Source: Larimichthys crocea (Eukaryota > Chordata > Actinopteri > Sciaenidae). From it: DNA of 64,000 bases. The stretch lies in NCBI RefSeq assembly GCF_000972845.2, contig NC_040028.1:19000210-19064209 (forward strand). The letters run 5' to 3'. Position 1 is the stretch's first letter. Each line of letters begins with the position of its first letter. Below, in pieces: positions 1 to 24,200 of the stretch. The translations under genes were made by a program, and so were the position numbers. The notes under the pieces were generated by a model. The model was not told where the DNA came from, ran no database searches, and saw nothing but the letters and a program-made list of their open reading frames with translations.

Positions 1-204
1 CACACAAACGATTTCAGACCTTTTGTTCAGTGGGAGAACGCTTTTTACCCGGAGTTAAACTGTATCCAACACGGTGGACCTCGTTATCAATTTTATCATT
101 TAGTCGCTGATTACTGCACAGCTGGGTCCCCAGAAATCTGCTTCTGCAAGCCCATCTGCTGGGCTGCTGCAGCAAGTTTCCACAGATTCATATTTCACAG
201 CTGA

Positions 205-12548
<12,344 letters not shown>

Positions 12549-13260
12549 AGAAAACGCTGCGGCACATTCCTGACGTTTTTCCATTTTTACAGATGAGAGT
12601 CGAGTCGAGTCTCGGAGTCGATTCATTTCCTCTCCCCTGATCAGTGAAAATAATTCTTTTTGTAAACTTTTTTTATGCAGGTTCTGAACTGTTCAAAAGG
12701 TGCAGAACGCGTGACAGCGAGCCTTTTTCGACATGCAGTGACGATTTCATACTCCTGGGATAGGTACTACTTTTCCTCTGTGATTCTTCGCTCATTCCAA
12801 TTGCTGAGTTTTTCTATGCAGATACATATTAGTGTTAAAGCAGACTGTGACCAGGACATGTTGCATTCATCAAACGAACCAACGAGCTGCTGCTGTGTGT
12901 GTTTTCTACTGTCCGCTGTTTCAGATCAGCCGTGTTGATGCAGCTACAATAATTAGTGTCGTCCCTCCACGTCTCCGCTTTGTTCTCCTCAGTTTTAGTC
13001 CACATTTCTCCTCTAGTCATCAGTATTAATCATATAAATGTTGATTTTCATATAGTCACTTTATACTTAATCCAGGCCTCTTGTTCTCGTTTCTAGGACA
13101 AGCAAAATTGAAGCGACTTTTAGATTTATGACTGTGAATGTAATTAAGAGTCAAATCTATCTTATGTATGTGTGTGGAGTTAAAATATTTTGTAAATTAT
13201 TATAAATCTTTAGCTTTATCAAGTATTTAATTATTCTAATAAAGGCCTGCACTGCTTAGG
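12549..13260 (+). other. nalcn: nalcn 3' UTR
   Basis: AT-rich sequence between the stop codon and the AATAAA at 13238-13243. No further splice acceptor with coding sequence is seen, so this is the likely 3' UTR of about 0.7 kb. Confidence 0.75.
13238..13243 (+). terminator. nalcn poly(A) signal AATAAA
   Basis: Canonical AATAAA about 690 bp after the nalcn stop codon, followed by CA-containing sequence suited to cleavage within 20-25 bases. Confidence 0.7.
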
Positions 13261-14235
13261 CATTTATGAGCAAAAGAATTGTCCGATTTCTTTTCCTTTA
13301 CATTCCAGCACATACCTGTCCAACACGACTTACAAGAACCTTAATGAGAACATTTCCCCAAATAAGTTAATGAATCATAATTGGTAAAGGGGATTTAATG
13401 ATCCTTTGTGGTCCTCTGATGTCACACAAACCATTTTAAAACCTGTTAAACAATCTGGAAAATTCATTGTGGGAAAGCTAGGCAATTTGGAATTTGTGTG
13501 GCGGTTAAAAACATTTACAATCGTAACATTTCCAGCGTTTAATAAAATGTAAGTGTTAAGATTTATTCCAGTCCGGACTCCAAACAGTGAGATAGCCAAC
13601 ACCATTGTGGCAAATTCTTAGTGCCACTTCAATCTCTTGTTTAACTGTTGAGATCTGGTTTATCCCACTAGACTTCAGTTCCTGCTTGCCTTTCTCGAAC
13701 CTGCAGATGTTTTTCACTGAGAGAATCTAGACACAAGACTTGACCAGGAAGCTTCGCACCTTAAAGGAAATATGGAAATATGGCATCTGTAGGGAGAGAA
13801 ACTGAAAACGTGGTCATGAAGAACGAAGACAGAATGAAGGATAATGTTCCAGTTCCTTATAGAAAGAAGTGTTCAGTCCCTAAATATGTGGTTCAAACTA
13901 CTTTTTTAATTAATTTCCTTTTGTCGTTTTGGCTTCACAGCAAAACAAAAACCTGTGGCACGTTTCCAGCGTCTCTAACTGTTGTTTCAGCCTTCCTGTG
14001 ATTCTTTTGGAAAGCCTGTTGCCTCCTTTCATCGTGACTCGTTTTACGCCGCGATTCACTTCAATTTATGAGGAATTTAATTATTCCTCTTTGAGTAAAA
14101 AAAAAAAAAAAAAAAAGTGGGATTAGACTAACGAAGGGGGTAATTGAGTGGACAGATGCTGTTTAATGATTCTCCTCGCATACATCTGCTCAGATCAAAC
14201 AGCCTGTGCGATCCCCACCCCATCCCTGGGTAACA

Positions 14236-14249
14236 CTGCCCTCTCCTGG
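14236..14249 (-). promoter_or_regulatory. CTCF-like motif downstream of nalcn
   Basis: The minus strand reads CCAGGAGAGGGCAG, 13 of 14 positions fitting the CTCF core. It lies about 1 kb after the nalcn poly(A) signal. Confidence 0.4.
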
Positions 14250-17200
14250 ATGCACGCTGAGCTGCCCTGATGTGCTGTTGGAAAAAAAACACACAACTTT
14301 TGTTGTTGTTTGTGAAATCCTAACCTATCGACCAATCGGGAATCAGCTCAGCTCTGAGGCTGCGGTGCAGGCATGTTACTCCTGACTGCTTTACATTGTA
14401 GATGTTGCTCCTCCTTTACGTTCTCTGTTCTTACTGAGTCATCCTGTTGTCCGGCACAGCGACACCTCATGATTACAGCCCCGTCACCTGCCATGTGCGG
14501 CTTGCTGTGGACCTAGATGAGCTCAGTTTCCAACAGCGTGAGTCTGCGTCCACAGAATGAAATGTAGTTGATCTAGTAGACGGGCATTGTGGGAACACAC
14601 ACACAAAAACAAACACATAAACAGAGGTGTGTGTGTGTGTGTGTGTGTATTAGCCTCTCATTTTACTCCTTGTGTTCCTTGATGCTGTATTTTTCTTTCT
14701 GGTTAATTCATAACACAATCACTCCGGCTTGAATTCGAGCTAATTGACTAATGCACTCAACCGCCGGCTGCAGTTTAAGCAGCCTCCTTGTTAGACACAG
14801 AATTAGGCCATTAAAAAAGAAAAAGGGACAGGGTCTTCATTTGTCCATTCAAAAAAAAAAAAAAAAAAAAAAGCCCAGTAAGTTTCACAGTTGATGGAGT
14901 GTGTATGGGGTTGGCTGGATAATGAATGTGAGGGGAAGCAGAGAGAGTGTAGAGAATCAGCTGCCTGTGGGACGCCCACTCGCTCTATAGAAATCATGAC
15001 TTACTCACACATTCCACTCTCTCGATGACTGAGAGCAACCCCCCCTCGTCCTCCGACATACGGTCCTGTAGGGAAACAGTGTGACATCAGCCCTCTTGCC
15101 AATCAACTGTCTTTAATTTCTCCTTTTCTCGCTCTTTCTTCTCCTCGACCATCGCCTCTTAAGCTCCACTTAGCTCCGAACTAGCTCATCAAAGAGGCTT
15201 TTTCTCCTTCTCTTTTTTCATTTTCGCCCTGCGTGGTAGAACACTTTTTGTCTTTTAATTGCCTCTGCATCACACTGGCTCTTGCAGGGCCTGTTGTTTT
15301 TACCCTCTCCATTGTAATTTGCCCATCTCTTCCCTCATGCATGTCCACTGCTTATTTAAGGCCTAATTGAGGCACTTTGGTAATTGGGGAGGAAGTTCTT
15401 AAGAACAGAGAGGGAGTGGGAGAGTGTCTGTGAGTTGAGATTACCTGTAATTAAAGTACATGATGGCTTTGATGGCTTGGTCCCCTCCCGTTGAGATGTC
15501 GCCTCCAAACCCTCACGGCGGCATCGCGTAGACTACAAAATGCCTTCTGTGCCTACACACACACACATATGGATGCAAATAGTGCATGAATGACAGACAG
15601 CCACAGAAAAGAAATTCTTATATGAAAGATACATACTGTATTGTTGCCCTGGAGGAGGAAGTGGAAAGTCTGAATTTATACCCCCGAGGCGTCACACGGT
15701 GACCAGTCTGATTATTAACCAGAAATGAGCTCTTGAATGTGTAAACGCTTCCTGTCTCAACCGACAGAGATGTAGGTGGTTACATTCATCATGAATCTTT
15801 CATCTGACCACCTCAACACCTGCAAAAAGCAAAAAGGGGCGCCCGACGCTCAGCTCGGAGCTTTCCGTCAGAGAGAAACTCTGAAAAAACAGGCCAAAGC
15901 GTGCCGCTTAAACACATTTTCTACGTCTGCACATGCAACAAACTCGATGAAAGAGCCTATAGACGACAAAACACGCTGAGTGCAGACCAAAGAGAGCAGC
16001 AGAGGGATTATTCTCTCAGTCCATACAGGCAGCGACGCCTCAACAGTAACATTGATTAGAGTAAATATGAGGTTATGCAGGGTAAAAGCTTCCTCTCACT
16101 GGGCTCCTCATGACTATTGTCCCCTCTAGACGTTATTGAGTGTCTGCGCAGCCTCGAGCAATTAAAGGACACGGGCAGGGGTCAAAGCAGGGCGAGTCTC
16201 ATAAGGACGCCATTGTTCCTCAAGGCCAAAATGGCGTCTGTTTCAAAAGATGCACGGCTTTACCCGGCGTGTGCATTTGTACAGTAGTGACTAGTCATTT
16301 ATCCTTTTGGTGCACGACTGCACAATGAAGTGCGGCGTGTCTAGCGCTCTTTTATGTACGCTGCATGCATGTTTTCATAATTCTCGCCGTTTTTCAGACG
16401 CGTGTTGTGAATCTTCCCCATCCACTCCGCACATTCTTAGCCTCATAAATAAGGTGGTGGCAGTGCAAATTAGCCGCCTGTATCTCATGTCAACATCCAC
16501 CCCAGGTCTAGGCCTGATCCTGTCCCTGTGTTTTGAAACAGATGGCTACTACTACAATAAAAAAAGTAGCAAATTATTTTAGCAGCAGGCGGCAAAAGCA
16601 ATTAACAACTGGCATAATGTGTTGATTAAAATCCATTCCAGTCTCAATGAAGGGAGAAAAAAAAACCCTCTCATTTTCCACTCAGTCAGTTGGCGAACAT
16701 CCACAGCTCAAAGTACGCTGACCTTGACCTGAGCACAGCTGTCCTGTGAGCAGTGTAAAGATCTTTTTTGCTCATGTGTTTGTTGCATTAACAGATTAAA
16801 CGACAAACACAGCCAATCAATTTTTGAGTCACTGTGTTCGAGTCTTGTCGTGAACTCAAAGATCACTTTTTTTCGTCCCGTGATGCACAGGTGAACTGTT
16901 TATTCACAGAACAAGATGAAGGGTGAGTAAACTTAAATTAAACTTCTCTCGCACGTTTTAAAGCCACTCTGTTCTTCGCCGTCTCTGCGATTGATCCGGG
17001 ACTTGCAGTTTTCTGCCCAATTAGCACAAAAATCTTCACTTTTTTTCCCCCCCTGCATAAGATTTAAAAGCCTGTTTCACGCTTGAAATCTATCTCTCAG
17101 ATTCTGACTCAGACTTCGACGGCGCGGCTCCTTTTGTAAATGCGATGAATGCAGGAAGTCATTTTCAGGCCTTTACCTCATGTACCTCATCAACAGCAGT

Positions 17201-17559
17201 CAATTGCCACCCCACCGAACGCCGAGCACCGAGTGAGTTGCTGTACTTTGTCTTTGAGCCAGAAAATCTCATTTTCACTAAACACCTAATCAGTCCCATT
17301 CATCTGGCTATGGTTCCCTAGTTCCCCAGTTCTACACCTGGCTTTGGCGTCTTTAATTACTGGGAGACAGGCTTTGTCTGATCTGGTGCCAAGATTGGAC
17401 TATGAGTGGCAAATTCGGAAGGAAATCATACAGGCTCAAACCAATTCAATTACCCACCAATCAAAGTAGAAAGGCCTGTAATTGCAGTGAAAGGGTAACA
17501 ATGAGAGCCTCTGCGTCAGTCCAAGCATTGAGGGTATTATTAGCTAAGAATAATGCCTA

Positions 17560-17573
17560 CCTGCAGGGGGTGC
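17560..17573 (+). promoter_or_regulatory. CTCF-like motif, opposite orientation
   Basis: The plus strand reads CCTGCAGGGGGTGC, 12 of 14 positions fitting the CTCF core. Its orientation converges with the minus-strand motif at 23975. Confidence 0.3.
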
Positions 17574-20459
17574 TATGCTCAAACTATTAAATTTCACTGC
17601 AGCGAGCAATCTTACAGATGACTGGGAAAGCATTTTTTAATGTGACTATAGCCCTTGGTGAGACATTACCTTATAATTTAATGTTTTTAACTCTGCTATT
17701 ATGTCAAATTGTGCATGAATATGGTGGTTTGAGCAAGGGAGCAGAAAATGGGTATGACATTATGAAGAAGCAGAGCTCGCACGCTGTAAATGTGAATTAG
17801 GAAGTGCTGTAAAGTGCTAAGAGTAACAGGAGAAGAAGATTTCACATCCGAGTGGTGACATGATGCTCTGAGAAGAAAGACAATGGCTGCACTTAAAGTC
17901 AAACATTTCTTTCATTTTGTGGATCTTTTGTTCATCATGACATCAGGACATTCTGGCAGTTTTTGGAGCTGACCATAAAAGTCCTTAAAGCAAACAAAAC
18001 GGCATCACATGCTACAGTAGGTCGAGCTGGAGATGAATGGCACTCAGACCCCATTATTGTGCGCTTTCACACAAAAGAACAACATGCCTCCTCCTCAGCT
18101 CAATAAGCATCCATACGTACTTCTTTATTATTTTACTGAGATCGAAAGACTGCTTTTAATTTTTATGTTTCCCTCCCCTTCCCCTGGAAACTGTGAATGT
18201 TTTTAATATATATTGATAGATTTTTATATATATATGTACCTTTTAATCTCTGTTATCTGCCACCCTCCTCCCTCTGTGTCCAGCCTAGACATTTCAAGCC
18301 CCATACCCAGAGATGTAAAAAGCCCAGACAGAGAAAAGGAATGGCAGTGACAGAGGCAGAAATAAATTTTAAAAAATCTAGAAGTCTGCTGCCGGCTGAC
18401 AGAAACCCCCACCGGCTGCAGATTGGGATAGTTTGGGACAACTCAGGTACCAACTGACAACTTCAATTTTGCCTTTCCTTTGTTTTTCTCTCTTTGCTCC
18501 TCTTTGTTCGGCTGCATTTGAAGATTGCCAATCACGATATCAAAAGAGAGAACGCTGTTGTCATATAGTTTGTTTTTCCAAATGTAACCTTTCGCTGCTG
18601 CTCTGCAGTCACACTCCATTTTTTCAATTTCCCTCCCCAAAAAAATTCAAACTCATGTGCCGGGGTACGCGCATGCATGCACGCACACACACACACGCCT
18701 TGCACATACACACAAACTGGCATGAGGATACGCGAGCAAGAGCAAACAAACAAAATCAAACAGACATCAAACAGTATCAAAGTGAAAATCAGTGTCCTTC
18801 ATGGATTGTGTGATGTTACAGATTATTTTCTGCTCGGCTTCGCACAGCTCTGATTTTTTTTTAAGACAGTGTAAATCTGATTTGGAAATAAGATTTTGAT
18901 ATTCGGCATGACAACTTCACAGCAATTAATTTCACACTGGGGACGAGACATGCCAGGATCACCTAAGTGTGTGCTTACAACATAAATCTGTTTTACTTGT
19001 ATTTATGGTGTGAACAGTCAGTCACTGTATGTAACAGTAAGAGAGAAAGTCAGTGAATGCACCATCATCAGATGGTTTGTCGAGCTTGACCCGACGACTG
19101 AGGAGGAAGTCCAGTCTTCATCCGCGGGCCTCTCCGCTCTCCGCACAGTTCATTATTACTGATGTGGCCCTACAGGGAGTCAGGCTCTGTGTGCACACAC
19201 ACAGACACAAACACAACTACTACTAGAGTGTTTTGTAAGTTTGCTAACTTAGTGCATACTGTATATAAAATGACAAACACAGTGGTAAGGAATAATGGAA
19301 GCCAAGGGATCCAGACTCACTGGAGCGCAGACACACAGGCTTTTGTTGTCTCTGGGTGGGAGAAGAAGAAGAAGAAGAAGCATCCTGGAGTTCAGGCTGC
19401 CTCCATTTCTTCTCTGTGCATACAAATACACATCCTGCCAGCGCCATCATTGATCTTTCAAAGAGTCTGTCAGCTGATCAGCTCTGAGATTAATTCATGT
19501 TTTACAATTTTACAACTTGAACTCAATCAAGATCTAGTCATTCATTCTTTTTTTAAATCAATTTTTGTGTAATAAACTTAAATAAATAAAGCTAAGTGGT
19601 CAGATACGGCTATTTCTAGATGCTCCAACAGCTGGTTAGTTGGTTTCCTGGCCTGCTTTACAAACATAAAGGCAAACTTAGTCTGGGACTAGTCTCCACA
19701 CAGCACAGCTTTTATTTTCCTCACCACACACTGACACCCTCACATGGCCAAAAAGAAGAAGAGTCAGGCAGACTGATTATCAGTCAAAGGGCCAGGTTTG
19801 ATATATACCAACAAATTTATAAGAAATGTCCATTCTCTGTGTAGTGATGTATTTATTTATTTATCTGTGTTCAACTATATGTTATATGTTCCATATGAGT
19901 TCAGTGGTGATGTGAGAATATAGAAATGTAGGTCAAAACACAGCAGAACCAAAGAGGTGAAGAGTTGATTTGTACTGTGTGTGTGTTTCTCTGTATTTCA
20001 AAGAGGCAAAGAAGCAAAACATTAGAACTTGTAGGCAAGATTCAAACCCACAATATCTCCGCCACCAACCACCAGTCCTGTTTTATAACCTGCATCATGT
20101 TTTTCCGAGCTGTCACACAGAAAATAATTATATAAGGATTTCCCTCAGCATGTGTCATTTGCTCAGTTTTCCAGTATGATTGTGTTGTTTTATTAACAAT
20201 CACAGATAAGTAAGTTAAGGGCAATGTTTTATGCGAGCGCTGACTTAAAGGGAGGTTGTCAAATGATAAGAAAATTCAGATAAATGTATCATGAACAAGT
20301 CAAAGAAAGTTATCCAACCGCAGAACATCAGCATCACGAACACATAAACAAATATGACCACAACAAAATGTCTACTGAACGACACCTCCAATATGCTTTC
20401 ATGTTTTCAATGTGACTGATTTGAAATCTAGTCATAGAAGTAATAATTAGTCTGTATTT

Positions 20460-20767
20460 AAAAGGTGCAGTGGGTGAGATCTTTTATTTTCAAAATAAGG
20501 CAGACAAGTCCGCTGTTTTCGTGCATGTATAATAACCTGAAAATGATATAATATAATATAATAATATAAAAAAAATTATATCTACCCTGGGAGAGGGTCT
20601 TCTTTCTACGGCAGCCCAGAACAGACAAACTAAAGACTGACTCTAGACAGGACCTTTCAAGTGTTGCTTCCCCTGTACACTAGGAAGGTGAGGGTGACGT
20701 GAGGAGATCACAATGCAGCGATTACACCACACCAGATGTAACTAAATTCTACACACTGGACCTTTAA
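20460..20767. mobile_element. MITE-like element with short terminal inverted repeats
   Basis: The left end AAAGGTGCAGTGGGTGAGAT matches the reverse complement of the right end (AAAGGTCCAGTGTGTAGAAT) at 15 of 20 positions. The element is about 0.3 kb, non-coding and flanked by AT-rich TTAA-type sequence. I know similar ends from dispersed teleost repeats; the superfamily is not certain. Confidence 0.6.
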
Positions 20768-20987
20768 TCCAAATTAAACTAAAGTTTTATTCTTTAAAGT
20801 AAAATATTTAAGCAGCTTTGAACTGCAGCTTTTAATACAGTGAGTACAACTTGAAAAGTTTCAATTAAAATTCCTTAAAATCATTTCTTTTCCATCAGCT
20901 TCTTCCTAATTGACGTGAGCTCACTTACAGGTTAGAGTAGAAGATGATATCATTTATTTCCTCGCACCGATTAAGATTTAACTGTAT

Positions 20988-21150
20988 CTGGGGTGTCGGT
21001 GTCGAAGGCTCAGTCCTGGCCGCAGCGGCCCAGGGTTCGAATCCGACCTGCGGCCCCTTGCTGCATGTCTGTCCCCAGATTCCTGTCACTCTTCAGCTGT
21101 CTCTATACAATAAAGCTTAAAAAGATCAGAAAATATATCTTAAAAAAAAA
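20988..21150 (+). mobile_element. tRNA-derived SINE, plus orientation
   Basis: A B box GGTTCGAATCC near 21030, the body TGTCACTCTTCAGCTGTCTC and the tail AATAAAGCTTAAAAAG, then poly(A). It looks like the same family as the copy at 1130-1341. Imperfect 15-base flanking repeats at 20973-20987 and 21151-21165 (13 of 15 identical) look like aged target-site duplications. Confidence 0.75.
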
Positions 21151-21172
21151 AAGATTTCAGTGTATTTGAATG

Positions 21173-21260
21173 AAAATGTGATGACAGTTGTTACTTGTTA
21201 CTTCCTTTAACATTTAAAAATGTGATGACAGTTGTTACTTGTTACTTCCTTTAACATTTA
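21173..21260. repeat. tandem duplication, 2 x about 44 bp
   Basis: Two near-identical head-to-tail copies of a unit containing ATGACAGTTGTTACTTG, a few bases after the SINE at 20988-21150. Confidence 0.9.
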
Positions 21261-24200
21261 TTGTTGCTTATTCAGTCATGAATATTTAATCTTATACAGA
21301 AATACTTAAAAACAATATTATAAATATTACTACAGTTTTCAGAGACTTTAACATAGACTTCTTGGGTATAGTTATTTTTTCTCTCTTTGGGAATAAAACA
21401 TGAAAAAGTCCAGGGGGGATGGGGTAGTGAATACTTTTTATAGGCTCCGTTGTTCGTTTGTGCTCATTGTAATGTCTCTGATGTATTCCCACTGCATCTT
21501 GTTGTTATTGTTATCGATGATGACTTCAAATCTAATTTCAGAATAAATATACACTTTAAAAACACGACCTACAGCAGAAGAATCAACATGTCGAAGCAGC
21601 GACGACAAGCTCAAACAACCAGGCAAGAAAACTTTCTCATATGCTTGATGTTTAATTTAATCTAGGCCGATTCATCATAATCATAACACTGGCTGTGCCG
21701 TGTGAGGACAACCAGTACTTCTAGCTGTTATTGGCGTTAAGTGGAATGAGTCACTTCCACTGAAAGAAAACGATTGAAGATGGTGTGCACCGAAGTCTGT
21801 GATCAGCAGTGACCCATCCTTTGTAAATAAAGCCAGACAGACTTTTTCTTCTGTCCTTTTCTCTTGTCCTACAACCATAGGAGGCACCATACCTACACAG
21901 CGTGACCTCTTTCTGACCGTATCAGGGAAGGGCACGACATCTGCAGCATCTATCACTCTGCGTGGGCTAAAGTTGCTGCGTCCTGTGACCCTGTTTCACT
22001 GGCTGCAACTTGCAGAGTAATTCCTCCAAATTTGAACTAATGGTGTACCTGTACAAAATGATACGTACTCTACATGTGCTAACAAAAAAAAAAAACTACA
22101 TTTGTGTTTTTCCAAGCAGAGGTCCATTGAACAGATTACTGTGTAGCCTATATACTGTAAAGTCAAGGTATTTATGGGATACAACCTTGCACACAGGGGG
22201 ACTTCAGTGGCCTGAGGCGGTTCAGGTAGTAGAAAATTTGACACTTCTGCAGGAAATACAGCTGAACTGAAGATCACTGATGTCAACATAGCAGCCAAGG
22301 CAGCTGTAGAAGATGATGGATTTCATGTCCTGTCACAGCGTCAACTTCCAACAATAGTCAGTTATCAGCTAATACTACAGTCGCTCATCGCACGATAGCA
22401 GAATTAAAACAAAATGCATCGAGCTATGAATCATTTCATAACGTTTAAATTCTAGTTTATAGTTTAACTTCACCAACAAACACGGTCGGTGGATGCTTGT
22501 TAATAATATAACATGTGTAGCTTTCAAAGATAGCCATGCTTATGTACACCATAATAATAGAGTACCCTGTAATGACAGAACAGATACCCATACTTTTAAA
22601 AAAACACCCACTAAACCTTTTATCCTGTGTACTTGAACCTCATGTTCCCTCGTCCCTCCGTGTATATATCTGTACATATTATTCTGTACTGTTATTACAG
22701 TATTTCTACTTTTCACTTCAAGTTCCACTTTGACACTAAATGCAACGCTGCATTAGAGCAGAGGAGTGATTTACGTCATGCTGGGTGAAAGATGGAGAAA
22801 AAACAGACTTATGCAGGTATAGCTGATATAAGGATGAAAAGATTCATTTCATGTAACGTGGCAGTCAGACTGCTCCCGTGTACAGTAATAGACGACTGCG
22901 GGCTAAGCAACTCTTGACTGTACCCCCGAACACTAATGACTCATAAAGGCTCACTGCCACCTCAACTTGACAAATGGCAAATGTCAGCGGCATATTCTCC
23001 TGGTAGGCATAATTTTATTAAGTGCAAATATCACTGTGCTCCTTAGGAGACACTCAAAGGTTAGACCAACAGCTGTATCAGTTTCATGTGTATTAGCTGG
23101 GATTTTTTTTGCAGCAAGACAGGCTCCCCCGAGTTGATGGACATAAGCAGTCAAGCATGAGGAGGGATGCTCTCTAACTAAATGCAATAAGGAGAAGCTC
23201 AGGCTAAGATCATGTTTATTTAAAAGCCCGGGACAATATCCTAATGGAGGACAGTAAGGTAAGGAGGCGAAGACAGAGGAAGGGGAACGAGAGGAGAAAA
23301 TAAGAGACTGGTGGCATATAGAGGGGCCAGATAATTTTTTCCCATTTATTGGCTGTGGTAATTTGTTGACTCACTCATCCATGCAGAGTCTTTATGTTTA
23401 ATGCAGGCCTCCAGAGGGGAAAGGAGGGAAGAAGGGGTGGGGGTAGGAAAAAGGAGAGACAGGCAATAGGGGGTTAGGAGGAGGGGGTACCCTGAGAGAT
23501 TAGTCTCCACCTCTCAGTGTGAGAGACGGAGGTGGATGAATATCAACCCTTAAAGTGGGCCTCAGATGCTAATGGGGCCTTTATATTGGCCTGACTCTGC
23601 TCAATACACCTGCCAAATAATTGATGGGAATAAAAATGAATGTCCAGATTCTCTGGAAATGACTGGTTTGACCTTACAGATGGTGCGTTCGAATGGAATA
23701 AACATCATGTATCATAAATGCAATCCCCAAAACTTTAACATCCCGCAAGATATATCATTATAATTTATGAAAAATGTGTTTTACTACTAATAAAGATGAA
23801 CTCAACTGGCGGATTCTCCCTAACTTCAAGTTCAATGTCATCCAGCTGTCAGATGCTTGTCTGGGTTTTGACGTCTGCTGTGGTCTGACACCCATCATCC
23901 TCACCCAGCTGTTGCTGGCATGCCTGCCCTGACCTGGCCCTCCAAAGGGTCATACCCATGTGGACAAACACTGGTGGCCCTCTGCTGGCAATGACTCCCT
24001 GCGAGTCCCATTTACAGAAAGGGTTACCACTGTCTGTTCCACTCAGAGACCTGAGAACATCAACCTATCCATAACAACGACTGACAAAGACAGACGCCTG
24101 TAACATATCATATTTTTTGTAGAGTCACGCTGTGAGGTTTCATGGTAAATAAGTGTTCAGGTGTGGCAGATGTTCAGATCTACTTCCAAAAGTTATTTGT

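Larger units (their letters stand above)
13261..20459. other. intergenic, no gene recognised
   Basis: No open frame here resembles a protein family I know. Simple features are poly(A) at 14098-14116, (TG)n at 14623-14648, poly(A) at 14850-14872 and CTCF-like motifs at 14236-14249 and 17560-17573. The stretch 15100-15480 is less repetitive and has several TAATT/AATTA homeodomain-type cores, so it could be a conserved non-coding block. That is inference only. Confidence 0.6.
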
